A stretch of 64,000 bases of DNA. It comes from Streptomyces venezuelae. Lineage in GTDB: Bacteria; Actinomycetota; Actinomycetes; Streptomycetales; Streptomycetaceae. The notes below the pieces were generated by a model that saw only the letters and a program-made list of their open reading frames with translations, had not been told where the DNA came from and searched no databases. The translations under genes were made by a program, and so were the position numbers. Each line of letters starts with the position of its first letter. Within the stretch, counting starts at the first letter, position 1. The stretch lies in contig NZ_CP029190.1 of assembly GCF_008642295.1 (NCBI RefSeq), positions 992,001 through 1,056,000 on the forward strand, read 5' to 3'. Shown here in pieces: positions 51,724-60,357 of the stretch.

Positions 51724-53214
51724 ATGTCCAGCACCCTGACCCGGCGCGCCCTCACGAGGGCGTCGGCCCTGGCACTCGCGGCGTCCGCGGTGACCACCAT
51801 CCTCGCGGCCCCGTCCCATGCCGCGACGCCGTCCTACCAACTGCCGTTCACCTGCGGCCAGGTGTGGTACGGCGGCACGTACACCGACCACAGCCCATCC
51901 GAACTGGCCATCGACTTCACCCGTGACGCCGGCACCGTCAACCAGCCGGTGCTCGCGAGCGCCGACGGCGTCGTCTCCGTCGCGACGACCCTCACCAACC
52001 CCGACGGCTCCTACCGCAGCTACGGAAAGTACGTCGTCATCGACCACGGAGGAGGCCGCAGAACCCTGTACGCCCACCTCAACGACTACCAGGTGGCCGC
52101 CGGCCAGCCCGTGGTGCGCGGCCAGCGCATCGGAATCGTCGGCAGCACCGGCCGATCCACCGGACCGCACCTGCACTACGAGCAGTGGAACGGCGGCGCG
52201 GTCGAACGAGCCGTCTTCGACGGCACCCCCTTCCGCATGGGATCGACCCTCGCCAGCGCCAACTGCGGAAACGTTCCCCCGCAGCCGGTCAAACACTGGC
52301 GCACCCACGTGACGGTGGAGGCATCGGGCCAGGCCTTCCACTCGGTACGGGCCGAGGACGGGACCTGGACCCCGTTCGGGAACATCGGCACCGAAGGCGG
52401 AGCGGGCGCGGTCCCGGGCGGCGTGCGGAGCACCGCCGAGGCCGGCGTGGACGGAGACACGCACGTACTCGCGGTGAGCGGCGCGGGCGGTCTTTTCCAC
52501 ACCGTCCGCTCCACATCGGGCGAATGGACGGGCTTCGGCGACGTCCGGGACGCCACCGGGGCCTCCCTGCCGGCGGCCGTGACCCAGGTCGCGGCGGCAT
52601 CCATCGGCGCGGAGCTGCACGTCGCGGTCGTCGCCGACGGCACCATCCACCACACCGTGCGCAAGGCGGACGGCACCTGGCTCCCGTTCGGCGAGGTCGG
52701 CCGACCGAGTGGCAAGGCGGTGTCCAAGGTCGCCGTCGCACGGGTCGGCGGTGAACTGCAGATCATGGCACTGAGCGATGGCACGCTCCAGCACGCGATC
52801 CGCAAGGCCGACGGCCACTGGACGGAATTCGGTGACGCCGGCGCCGAGATGGGAGCGAGCGGAGCCGGCATCACCCGGATCGACGACCTCGCTGTCGCCG
52901 GCACCGGCCCGGGCGACCTGCAGGTGGTGCTCTCCGCCGACGGCGGCACCCGACAGTTCCACGGTGCCCGCTACGCCGACGGCTCCTGGGCCCCCGTCGG
53001 CGATCTCGGCTTCGTGCTGGGGAACGTGAGCGTGACCGACGTATCGGTCGCCGCCGTGGCCGACGAACTGCACGCCGCCCTGGTCACCACCGACGGCCGG
53101 GTCCTGCACACGATCCGTCGCCAGAACGCCTCCTGGACCGCCGCCGGCTCGGTGGACCTGGCAGGAATCGCGGGTGCTCCCACCGGTGTCGCGGTCACCG
53201 GCACCTACAACTGA
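51724..53214 (+). CDS. Secreted M23 (LytM) peptidase with lectin-like WxxFG repeats
   Basis: 496 aa, ATG 51724, 27 nt after the previous stop. Twin-arginine-like start then signal (ALALAASAVTTILAAPSHA). The M23 domain spans about residues 40-175: DHSPSELAIDF for the His/Asp metal ligands, YAHLNDYQVAAGQPV, and GPHLHYEQW for the second metal His. The remaining 310 residues contain about six repeats ending in WxxFG (HSVRAEDGTWTPFG; HTVRSTSGEWTGFG; HTVRKADGTWLPFG; HAIRKADGHWTEFG), like PLL/tectonin-type lectins. It is a wall endopeptidase and third in the exported set. Confidence 0.88.
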   Translation: MSSTLTRRALTRASALALAASAVTTILAAPSHAATPSYQLPFTCGQVWYGGTYTDHSPSELAIDFTRDAGTVNQPVLASADGVVSVATTLTNPDGSYRSYGKYVVIDHGGGRRTLYAHLNDYQVAAGQPVVRGQRIGIVGSTGRSTGPHLHYEQWNGGAVERAVFDGTPFRMGSTLASANCGNVPPQPVKHWRTHVTVEASGQAFHSVRAEDGTWTPFGNIGTEGGAGAVPGGVRSTAEAGVDGDTHVLAVSGAGGLFHTVRSTSGEWTGFGDVRDATGASLPAAVTQVAAASIGAELHVAVVADGTIHHTVRKADGTWLPFGEVGRPSGKAVSKVAVARVGGELQIMALSDGTLQHAIRKADGHWTEFGDAGAEMGASGAGITRIDDLAVAGTGPGDLQVVLSADGGTRQFHGARYADGSWAPVGDLGFVLGNVSVTDVSVAAVADELHAALVTTDGRVLHTIRRQNASWTAAGSVDLAGIAGAPTGVAVTGTYN

Positions 53215-53370
53215 CCGACCGACGCCGACCGGGCCCGGGAGACCACACGTTCTCCCGGGCCCATCCGTCTTTCAGCCCCTGACCCCCTCACCCCCTGACC
53301 CCCGCCCGCCGCGATCGGTCCGCCCGCGCCCCCACTAGAATGCCTCCAGCCGGTGTGAGGAGAGCGAGAG

Positions 53371-53877
53371 ATGACCGACGAGGACACGGCGCGGTCCGAA
53401 CACCGCGAGCCGGACGTCCCCACCGATCCCGAGGCGGAGTTGTTGGGCCGGCGGATCGAGTACCTCTTCACGTACGTGCAGCCGCTGGGCCGTCGTTACA
53501 CGCTCCAGGAGGTGGTCGACGGCATCAAGAAGTCGGCCGGGGCCAACGACCCCAAGCTCTCCGTCGGCCGTCTGTGGTCACTGGTCAAGGGCAGGGCCTC
53601 CAATCCGACCGTCGGCACCCTGCGGGTCCTCGGGGAGTTCTTCGGCGTGCCCCTGGCCTACTTCATCGACGACGAGGTGGCGGAACGGGTCTCCGCGCAG
53701 CTCTCCCTCATCGCGGCCATGCGGGCCAACGACGTGCGATCGGTCGCCCTGCGCGCCGCCGCCGTGGCGACGATGTCCGCGCAGGGCATCGAAGCCGTGC
53801 GCTCCCTCATCGAGCAGGGCGGGAAAGGGGACGACGACGCCCCGCCTGCCGGGGAGGATCCGTCGACCGGGCGCTGA
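53371..53877 (+). CDS. XRE family transcriptional regulator
   Basis: 168 aa, ATG 53371. An HTH of Cro/CI type spans about residues 25-95: YTLQEVVDGIKK, LSVGRLWSLVKGRASNPTVG, TLRVLGEFFGVPLAYFID. It is followed by a helical tail. TAGAAT at 53336-53341 is a possible -10 for the operon. The gene starts the set XRE - ImmA/IrrE - MAB_1171c; ImmA-like proteases often cleave XRE repressors, so the next gene may act on this one. Confidence 0.87.
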   Translation: MTDEDTARSEHREPDVPTDPEAELLGRRIEYLFTYVQPLGRRYTLQEVVDGIKKSAGANDPKLSVGRLWSLVKGRASNPTVGTLRVLGEFFGVPLAYFIDDEVAERVSAQLSLIAAMRANDVRSVALRAAAVATMSAQGIEAVRSLIEQGGKGDDDAPPAGEDPSTGR

Positions 53878-53962
53878 CCCGCTCCCTGTACAGTCGACCG
53901 GGCAAGATCATTAGCGGTCTGACCGCAGGCCGCGTGACCGGTCGACATGACGGAGCGGGGCC

Positions 53963-54520
53963 ATGCAGCGTGAGGACTGGCGGCGACTGAGAGCACAGTA
54001 CGAAGAGTTACTGCGGCGCTACCAGGTGCCCCACCCCTTCAGGGTCGAGGACCTGAGCGCGGCCGTCGCCGCCGAACGTGGCCGCCCGCTGAGCCTGCTG
54101 CCGATGCCGGACGGTCTGCCCACGAACACCGGCATCTGCGGCATGTGGGTCTCCATGGGAGCCCGCGACCTCGTGTACTACACCCCGGTGACGAGCCGGA
54201 CCCATCAGACACACATCATCCTGCACGAGCTGGCCCACATACTCCTCGACCACCGGGAACCCAGTGTTCCGCAGCCCGAGATGCTGGCCCAGCTGTTCCC
54301 CGACCTGGATCCGGCGATGGCCACCCGGCTCCTGGGCCGCGGCCGGACCAAGGCCGGCACCCGCCAGGAACAGGAGGCGGAGCTGCTGGCCTCGGTCATG
54401 TGGCAGCACTTCAACGTCGCTCCGGTCGCGGTTCCGACGGCCACGACCGACACCGCCGACGTCCTCGGACGAGTGCTGGGTTCGTTCACCGGGCGTGGCG
54501 GGCGGGGGCGGCGCCGATGA
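53963..54520 (+). CDS. ImmA/IrrE-type metallopeptidase with TTA codon
   Basis: 185 aa, ATG 53963. Metal-binding motif in IILHELAHILLDH (His88-Glu-x-x-His92), then a later acidic helix (RQEQEAELLASVMWQHF) that would supply the third ligand. It starts near the XRE stop (85 nt) and its stop overlaps the next start (ATGA). Codon 16 is TTA (54008-54010), making its synthesis bldA-dependent. Proteases of this type cleave XRE or DdrO-like repressors after a signal. Confidence 0.85.
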   Translation: MQREDWRRLRAQYEELLRRYQVPHPFRVEDLSAAVAAERGRPLSLLPMPDGLPTNTGICGMWVSMGARDLVYYTPVTSRTHQTHIILHELAHILLDHREPSVPQPEMLAQLFPDLDPAMATRLLGRGRTKAGTRQEQEAELLASVMWQHFNVAPVAVPTATTDTADVLGRVLGSFTGRGGRGRRR

Positions 54521-55692
54521 GATTGTTCGACATCCTGCTCGTGCCGCCGCTGTGGCTGTACGTGCTGGGCAGGGCAAGGTCGTTACGCGTGGTGCCCCGA
54601 CGCGCCCGGATCCTGTGGATCATGTGGCTCATCTGGGCCGTGACCGTCACGATGGGGGTGCCGGCCGTCCGAAGGATCCTGGACTCCGCGGTCGGACTGC
54701 AGAGCTTCACCAATCTGCCGGTGCACATGCTGTCCCTGTGCGCCATGGCCGCCTTCTTCGAGTTCGTCCGTGAGTCCACCGGCGGAAGGCACCCCTCCGG
54801 GGCGTGGCCCCGCTGGACGCTCCTGGGGATCGCCGAGGTGGGCCTGGCCGCCACCTTCCTCAACGCGCCGCTCCCGGACGGCGAGACCGACCTCGTCACG
54901 CAGACGCATGTGCCGATGCTCCAGGCGTACTGGACGTTCTTCCTCTCCTACATCGTGTTCGGTGTGGTCAGCGCCCTCCGCCTGTGCTGGAGGTACGGCC
55001 GTCTGGCCTCTCCCGGCCCCTCCCGCACCTCGATGACCCTGCTGGGAATCGGCAGTTGCCTCGGCCTGCTCTACGTCCTGCATCGCCTGGCGTACCTGGT
55101 GGCGGCCATCGCCGGGTGGCACAACACCGCCGGGGTCACCGCCACCACGCAGGTCCTGCTGGGCTGCACCCTGGCGGCGTTGATGGCGGGCATGTCCTGG
55201 CCGACGCTCGCGGATCGCCTCCGCAGGCGCCGGCTGCGCCGGGACGCGCGGGCGCTGCGGCCCCTGTGGGAACGGCTCACCGAGGTGACGCCCGAGGTCG
55301 TACTGCCGCTTCCCACCGGCCTGGACCGGGACGACGAGTTCGTCCGCTACCGGCTCCTCATCGAGATGCGCGACGCCGCCCTGGCGCTGTCCGCGCACAT
55401 ACGACCGGAACACGAAGCCAGAGTACGAAGCGAACTGGCCGCCGCCACACCACCCCCGGCGGACCTCGACGCGTCGACGGAGGCGGCCCTGCTCCTCTTC
55501 GCCGTGGCGACCGAACGGGCCGGAGTGAACGCGGTCGCCCCGCCCCGGACCTGCCGGCGCCCGCTGCTCAGCGAGGGCGCGGACCTGGAATCGGAGACGG
55601 CCTGGCTCCGCCGGGTCACGACCGCCATGACGACCCGGCCCGTCCAGTCCGCCGCCCATACACTCGCCTCGACCCGCCTGGAGCCCACGTAA
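54517..55692 (+). CDS. MAB_1171c family putative transporter (DUF6545-like) with TTA codon
   Basis: 391 aa, ATG 54517, overlapping the ImmA/IrrE stop. Six to seven N-terminal membrane segments (about residues 1-230: ARILWIMWLIWAVTVTMGVP; LSYIVFGVVSALRLCWRYG) are followed by a cytoplasmic half containing LRPLWERLTEVTPEVVLPLP and VRYRLLIEMRDAALAL, the pattern of the MAB_1171c proteins. Codon 23 is TTA (54583-54585). The three-gene arrangement with XRE and ImmA/IrrE recurs in Streptomyces; what it transports or senses is unknown. Confidence 0.82.
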   Translation: MRLFDILLVPPLWLYVLGRARSLRVVPRRARILWIMWLIWAVTVTMGVPAVRRILDSAVGLQSFTNLPVHMLSLCAMAAFFEFVRESTGGRHPSGAWPRWTLLGIAEVGLAATFLNAPLPDGETDLVTQTHVPMLQAYWTFFLSYIVFGVVSALRLCWRYGRLASPGPSRTSMTLLGIGSCLGLLYVLHRLAYLVAAIAGWHNTAGVTATTQVLLGCTLAALMAGMSWPTLADRLRRRRLRRDARALRPLWERLTEVTPEVVLPLPTGLDRDDEFVRYRLLIEMRDAALALSAHIRPEHEARVRSELAAATPPPADLDASTEAALLLFAVATERAGVNAVAPPRTCRRPLLSEGADLESETAWLRRVTTAMTTRPVQSAAHTLASTRLEPT

Positions 55693-56033
55693 CGGACCCG
55701 CCAGGCCCGCCACCGCCGCCGGACCCCCAACTGCGGGAGCTGCTGCAGACTCGCCAGTTCGGCGGCCTGCACGTAGGCCGGACGGTCTCTTCGACGTACT
55801 TCAGGGTCATGGATCAGCTCCGCGTGCCCCGGCCTGGGCGGCCCTGCCCCGGCATCGGGCCTGGGCGGCCCGGCCAAGCGGGGCCTCCCCGAACGAGCCG
55901 AGCCCGGCCGGCGGCTCGGGCCGGGGCCCGGACCCAGGGGCCGGCCGGGGTGCGGTGAACGGCGTCCGGGCGCGAGCCGGGAACCCTGGCACCGGGCCGG
56001 GACGGCCGGCCCACGGCCGGAACCCCGGCCGGG
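55693..56033. other. GC-rich intergenic region, no gene supported
   Basis: A 341-nt gap between convergent transcripts. The first 130 nt keep an open frame (RELLQTRQFGGLHVGRTVSS) in plus frame with no start codon, which could be a remnant. The rest is extremely GC-rich with repeated CCGGGGC/CCGGCC blocks and several hairpins (for example CGAGCCGAGCCCGGCCGGCGGCTCG around 55890-55920) that may terminate either transcript. Confidence 0.5.
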
Positions 56034-57215
56034 TCAGGGTGCCGGGTCCGGTGGGGTGGCGGGGTGGCGGGCGCGGGGGCGGGCTGCCAGGACTGCTACG
56101 TCGTCTTCCGCATGGCGTGCGTCCAGGCCCGACACCACCGCGTCCACCACCTCCGGAACCGTGGCCCCCGGCGGCAGCCGCAGCCGGGCCAGCCGGGCCA
56201 GCGAGACGTCGATGTCCTCGCCCCGGCGTTCCACCAGCCCGTCCGTGAACAGCAGCAGGGTCTCCCCCGGAGCCAGCTCCCGGCTGACCGCCTCATAGCC
56301 GCCCACCCCCGTGCCCAGCGGAGGGCCGACCGGAACCTCCGGCAGGGTGCCGGTGCCCTCGGCCGTGAACACCGCCGGAGGCAAATGGCCCGCGCTGGCG
56401 AACATCGCGACCCCCCGCGCCGGGTCCACCCGTACCAGCAGGCAGGTCGCCGGCCGCCGCCCGCCGTCCTCGGCGACCAGCGCGTCCAGCTGCCGCAGCA
56501 CCCGGTGCGGGGCCAGGTCCGTCGAAGCGACGTCGCGCAGCGTCGAACGGTAGGCGTTCATGTCCACCGCCGCGTCCAGCCCGTGTCCCATCACGTCCCC
56601 GACCACCAGCAGGGTCCGCCCGAAGTGCAGCCGGACGGTCTCGAACCAGTCCCCGCCGACCAGGGCGCGCGGCCCCACCGGCAGGTACCGGCTGGCGATC
56701 TCCAGGTTCGGGTGCGGCCGGCCGGGCTCCGCGATCAGGGCGCGCTGCAGGTTGAGCGCGGTCTGCTCGGTCGCCGCCATCCGCCGCGCATGCCCCAGGT
56801 GCACCGCCGCCAGCCGGGCGGCGAAGTGCACCGTTGCCGTCTCGTGGTCCGTGAAGCCGCCCTGCGCCCGTACCGCGAGCAGCGTCCCGTACAAGTCCTC
56901 CCCCGCCATCAGCGGCACCGAGAGCCGGCTTGCCGCGGCCCCTGCCGCCGTCAGCAGCACCGGCGGGCCGGCCATCGCCACCCAGCCCCCGGCCCGGTCC
57001 GCCTCACGGTCCCCGCCGGGCTCCGCCCCGTCACCACCGGCCACCGGCTCCACCGCCGCGGCATCGCACAGGTTCCGGAAGAGGAATCCGACCAGTTCAC
57101 GGCAGGTCGCAGCCTCGTCGAGGGTGGTCCCGATCCGCTCGGCGGCATCCTCCATCGCCCGCAGCCGGGCGCGCAGCGCCTCGCACTCCCGGTCCACGCC
57201 GCCCCTGTCCGCCAA
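56034..57215 (-). CDS. GAF-PP2C/SpoIIE-family phosphatase
   Basis: 393 aa if started at TTG 57215, which has GGAGG 7 nt upstream; ATG 57272 would add a low-complexity RVRVRVRV tail. An N-terminal coiled helix (ECEALRARLRAMEDAAERIG) precedes a GAF domain (about 25-170: AVEPVAG; LSVPLMAGEDLYGTLLAVRA). The SpoIIE phosphatase follows: VGGDWFETVRLH, VVGDVMGHGLDAAV, SAGHLPPAVF, LLLFTDGLVERR, AEDDVAVLAA. Single-domain relatives regulate sigma-factor antagonists. It diverges from the ATP-grasp-like gene. Confidence 0.88.
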   Translation of the reverse strand: MADRGGVDRECEALRARLRAMEDAAERIGTTLDEAATCRELVGFLFRNLCDAAAVEPVAGGDGAEPGGDREADRAGGWVAMAGPPVLLTAAGAAASRLSVPLMAGEDLYGTLLAVRAQGGFTDHETATVHFAARLAAVHLGHARRMAATEQTALNLQRALIAEPGRPHPNLEIASRYLPVGPRALVGGDWFETVRLHFGRTLLVVGDVMGHGLDAAVDMNAYRSTLRDVASTDLAPHRVLRQLDALVAEDGGRRPATCLLVRVDPARGVAMFASAGHLPPAVFTAEGTGTLPEVPVGPPLGTGVGGYEAVSRELAPGETLLLFTDGLVERRGEDIDVSLARLARLRLPPGATVPEVVDAVVSGLDARHAEDDVAVLAARPRARHPATPPDPAP

Positions 57216-57355
57216 GACACCACCTCCGTCACCGAGCACCCGCACCCGCACCCGCACCCGTCGAGGAGCCATTCCACCAGCCCGCCCCCCACCCGCACGC
57301 CAGCCGCGCGGCGATCACCGGATAGCGTGGCCGCACCCCCGGCGGAAGAGGACCG

Positions 57356-58192
57356 ATGCCCGCACAACCCAGCCTCCTTTATGTCACCGACCTGGCCTAT
57401 CCCGCGCGCGGGCGCCGGTACTGCGACGAGGACATCTTCCTGGCCTCGCGGCTGCGCGAGCAGTTCGACATCGCCCTGTGCCATCCGCTGGACGCGGCGG
57501 CGCTGATGGACTCCTTCGATGCGGTCGTGGTCCGCAACAGCGGCCCGGTGATCCACTACCAGGCCCGGTACGACGCGTTCCGCGACCGCGCCCTCGCGCG
57601 CGGCACCCGGGTCTACAACGAGCTGACCGGCCGGGCCGACATGGCCGGCAAGCAGTACCTGACGGACCTGACCGCCGCCGGCCGGCCGGTGATCCCCACC
57701 GTCGACCGGGCCGAGGACCTCTTCCGTCTGCCGGAGACGGACGAGTACGCGGTCAAGCCCAAGCTCGGCGCGGACTCCATAGGCCTGCGGTTCCTGCCGT
57801 ACGAGGGCCTGGCCGCGGCCCTCGGCGAGGCCGCCCCGGGCACCCTGCTGGTCCAGCCGCGCATCCGGTTCCGCTACGAGGTGTCCTTCCATTTCGTCGA
57901 CGCCGTGTTCCAGTACGCCCTGTACGCGCCCCGGCCGGAGCAGCGCTGGGTGCTGGAGCCGTACGAGCCCACGCCGGAGGACCTGCGGTTCGCTCAGGGG
58001 TTCGCCGACTGGAACACCATCGGGCACGGCATCCAGCGGGTGGACGCCTGCCGCACCCCGGCCGGGGAGCTCCTCCTCGTCGAGCTGGAGGACCTCAACC
58101 CGTACCTCTCCCTCGACCTGCTGGCCGAACCGGCCCGCGAGTCCTTCGTCACGGCCTTCGCCGCGGCCCTCCACCGCCTGCTGGCCACCTAG
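57356..58192 (+). CDS. ATP-grasp-like protein
   Basis: 278 aa, ATG 57356. The order fits the ATP-grasp fold: N-terminal Rossmann-like part (LLYVTDLAYPA; DAVVVRNSGPVIHY), then YAVKPKLGADSIGL with the ATP-binding lysine, LVQPRIRFRYEVSFHFVD, and VELEDLNPYLSLDLL with the Glu/Asn that hold magnesium. Resembles glutathione-synthetase/RimK-type ligases. It joins a carboxylate to an amine or thiol; neither substrate is known. It stands alone between the phosphatase and the stress protein. Stop at 58192 is 65 nt before the next start. Confidence 0.7.
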   Translation: MPAQPSLLYVTDLAYPARGRRYCDEDIFLASRLREQFDIALCHPLDAAALMDSFDAVVVRNSGPVIHYQARYDAFRDRALARGTRVYNELTGRADMAGKQYLTDLTAAGRPVIPTVDRAEDLFRLPETDEYAVKPKLGADSIGLRFLPYEGLAAALGEAAPGTLLVQPRIRFRYEVSFHFVDAVFQYALYAPRPEQRWVLEPYEPTPEDLRFAQGFADWNTIGHGIQRVDACRTPAGELLLVELEDLNPYLSLDLLAEPARESFVTAFAAALHRLLAT

Positions 58193-58257
58193 CCGGTGTC
58201 CGGGCCGCGGCGGCCTACCGTCGCGCGGGCTGCCGGGGTCGGTGCAATCCTGGACGC

Positions 58258-59178
58258 ATGATCACCCATGGTAAGGACGACGGCCCGATCGTCGTTGCGG
58301 TGGACGGTTCCGAGCACAGCCTCAAGGCACTGGAGTGGGCGCTCCCGGTCGCTCGTACGGCCGGAGCCGAGGTGCTGATCGCCCATGTGAAGCCCGACCA
58401 CGCCCAGTTGTGGCAGGCCCGCCGCGAGGCGGTGCTCGGCGATCCGGCCCCCGGCGGGAAGGCCCCGGACCCGGTCGCGGATCATGTCCGCGGGGTCCTG
58501 GAGGGCCGGGAGGGACTCCCGTCGATCCGGTACGCCTCCCTGGAGGGCGCGGTGCCGCAGGCGCTGAACACCCAGGCGGAGCAGGCCCGGATGCTGGTGC
58601 TCGGCTCGCGCGGCCGGGGCGGGTTCGCCAGCCTGCTGCTCGGCTCCACCAGCCGGGCCTGCGCGACCACGGCCCCCTGTCCCGTGGTGGTCGTCCCGCA
58701 CTCGGCGCGCGACCGGCGCGAGGGCAGCGAGGCCGCCGGCCGGGTGGTGCTGGGCCTGGACCCGTCCGAGACCGGGGACCGGGCCATCGAGTTCGCGTTC
58801 CGGCAGGCGGAGCTCTTCGGTGCCACCCTGGTCGCGCTGACCGCCTTCGCCGACCCGGTCGCGCCGTTCCCGCTGATCGGGGCCCCGATGCCCGCCGCCC
58901 CGGACCAGGACATGGCGCCGCTGCTCCGGGAGATCGGGCGGGCCCAGCAGGAGCGGCTGGCCCCGCTCGCCGACGGCCACCGGGACGTCACCGTGGAGAG
59001 CGTGGTCGGGCCCGGGGATCCGGCCGGGCAGCTGGTCGACCAGTCGGAGACGGCCGATCTGCTGGTCGTCGGCCGCCACCGCCGCCGGCTGCGCAAGGAC
59101 TCCCTGCTGATGGGCTCCGTGGCCAATGCGGCCCTGCTGCACGCGGAATGCCCGGTCGCGGTGGTTCCCGCGGAGTAG
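58258..59178 (+). CDS. Universal stress protein, two tandem UspA domains
   Basis: 306 aa, ATG 58258. First UspA domain (about 9-145): IVVAVDGSEHSLKALEWAL, MLVLGSRGRGGFASLLLGS for nucleotide binding, PVVVVP. Second (about 160-305): VVLGLDPSETGDRAIEFAF, LLVVGRHRRRLRKDSLLMGS, PVAVVP. The second domain's G-x2-G-x9-G motif is altered (GRHRRRLRK), which suggests weaker nucleotide binding. Such tandem proteins are induced by starvation or redox stress. It converges on the methyltransferase gene. Confidence 0.92.
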   Translation: MITHGKDDGPIVVAVDGSEHSLKALEWALPVARTAGAEVLIAHVKPDHAQLWQARREAVLGDPAPGGKAPDPVADHVRGVLEGREGLPSIRYASLEGAVPQALNTQAEQARMLVLGSRGRGGFASLLLGSTSRACATTAPCPVVVVPHSARDRREGSEAAGRVVLGLDPSETGDRAIEFAFRQAELFGATLVALTAFADPVAPFPLIGAPMPAAPDQDMAPLLREIGRAQQERLAPLADGHRDVTVESVVGPGDPAGQLVDQSETADLLVVGRHRRRLRKDSLLMGSVANAALLHAECPVAVVPAE

Positions 59179-59190
59179 CCGCGGACCCGG

Positions 59191-59847
59191 TCAGGCGGAG
59201 CTAGGGGCGGGCCGGCGGGCGTAGCAGAACAGGTGGTCCTCCGGTCCGGCGAGTGGGCTGGTGGGCTGGAAGACGGAGGTGGAGTGGTGCAGCACCTCCA
59301 GCCCGCAGTCCTCCCGGAGCCGGCGCAGGTACTCCTCGGTGGAGTAGCTGGAGACCCGGACCCGCCGGCCCATCCACTCCACCTCCACCCCGTCCACATC
59401 CGCCGGCACGGTGGCCATCACGAAGTATCCGCCGGGGGCCAGCCATCCGGCCATGCGCTCCAGGGCGTCGCCGACCTCGTCCCGGCTCATCACCAGCAGC
59501 GGGAAGAACGCGCACACCGCGTCGAAACCGCCGGCCGGCGCCCGGTAGTCGCGTACGTCCCCCTGCTCGAACCGGGCGCCCGGCACCTGCGAGCGGGCCA
59601 GCTCGACCATGGCCGCGGACACGTCGATGCCGGTGACCTCGTGGCCGGCCCGGACCAGCGTGTCGGCCACCGGCCGCCCGGTGCCACTGCCGACGTCCAG
59701 CACCCGCGCCCGTCCGGGCAGCCGGGCGGTGAGCCATTGCAGGGCGGCGAGCTGGCCGGGGAGGTGCCCGAAGGCCTCCTCGTACTCGGCACCCATCCCG
59801 TCGAACAGTTCCGCCGCCGATTCCACCGCTCGCAGCCGATCGTCCAC
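59191..59847 (-). CDS. Class I SAM-dependent methyltransferase
   Basis: 218 aa, GTG 59847. Motif I VLDVGSGTGRPVAD, motif II GIDVSAAMVELAR, then FEQGDVRDYRAP and the post-motif region FDAVCAFFPLLVMSRDEVGD. C-terminal YSTEEYLRRLREDCGLEVLH resembles a broad family of small-molecule methyltransferases. The region just upstream carries a CCCGGAGCTCCGGG palindrome (59872-59885). It is last in a minus-strand run with the Mop-type regulator and dehydrogenase. Substrate unknown. Confidence 0.87.
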   Translation of the reverse strand: MDDRLRAVESAAELFDGMGAEYEEAFGHLPGQLAALQWLTARLPGRARVLDVGSGTGRPVADTLVRAGHEVTGIDVSAAMVELARSQVPGARFEQGDVRDYRAPAGGFDAVCAFFPLLVMSRDEVGDALERMAGWLAPGGYFVMATVPADVDGVEVEWMGRRVRVSSYSTEEYLRRLREDCGLEVLHHSTSVFQPTSPLAGPEDHLFCYARRPAPSSA

Positions 59848-59917
59848 CGCAGTCCCCTTCCGGCCGGCCCCCCGGAGCTCCGGGCGCCCGGTTCCAGGCT
59901 AGGGGGTGTCCGGTGGC

Positions 59918-60310
59918 TCAGGTCCGGTCGATGAAGACGCTGGTGGATTTCACCCGTGCGGTGGCCTGGGCGCCGACTTCCAGGCCGAGTTCCTCCACCG
60001 CCTCGCGGGTCAGCAGGGAGACGATCCGGTGCGGACCGGCCTGGATCTCCACCTGGGCCTCGACGGTGCCGAGCTTGACGGCGGTGACGATGCCGGGGAA
60101 GGCGTTGCGGGCCGAGGTGTACGGCGCTTCGGCGCCCTCCGCCGCCTCCTGGGCGACGGCCACGCAGAAGGCCGCCAGATCCGGTCCGTCGACGATCCGG
60201 CGGTTGCCCTCGCGGCGGGTGGGGAAGCGGTCGGCGTCCGCCCAGCGGCGTGCCGTGTCGGCGCTCACGCCGAGCAGCCGCGCCGCCTGACCGATGGTGT
60301 ACGACTCCAT
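59918..60310 (-). CDS. MerR-type HTH plus molybdate-binding TOBE (Mop) protein
   Basis: 130 aa, ATG 60310. N-terminal MerR-like HTH (YTIGQAARLLGVSADTARRW, then RFPTRREGNRRIVDGPDLAA) and a C-terminal TOBE domain (ARNAFPGIVTAVKLGTVEAQ, HRIVSLLTREAVEELGLEVG, ARVKSTSVFIDR). This is the combination known in molybdate-responsive proteins, which sense molybdate or store it. No modABC or molybdoenzyme gene is linked. It lies 47 nt downstream of the dehydrogenase gene. Confidence 0.9.
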   Translation of the reverse strand: MESYTIGQAARLLGVSADTARRWADADRFPTRREGNRRIVDGPDLAAFCVAVAQEAAEGAEAPYTSARNAFPGIVTAVKLGTVEAQVEIQAGPHRIVSLLTREAVEELGLEVGAQATARVKSTSVFIDRT

Positions 60311-60357
60311 GCCGCCACCCTATAGAGCGCCCCGCCGCGCGTGCCGGGCGGCGGTGG

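Noticed and set aside
49411..53109. A very long open frame on the minus strand (over 1200 codons)
   Set aside because: It mirrors three well-supported plus-strand genes; long antisense frames are expected where third positions are nearly all G/C. It has repeats only because the genes beneath do.
55690..55850. Open frame with RELLQTRQFGGLHVGRTVSS downstream of MAB_1171c
   Set aside because: It has no usable start codon and dissolves into GC-rich repeats; at most a gene remnant.
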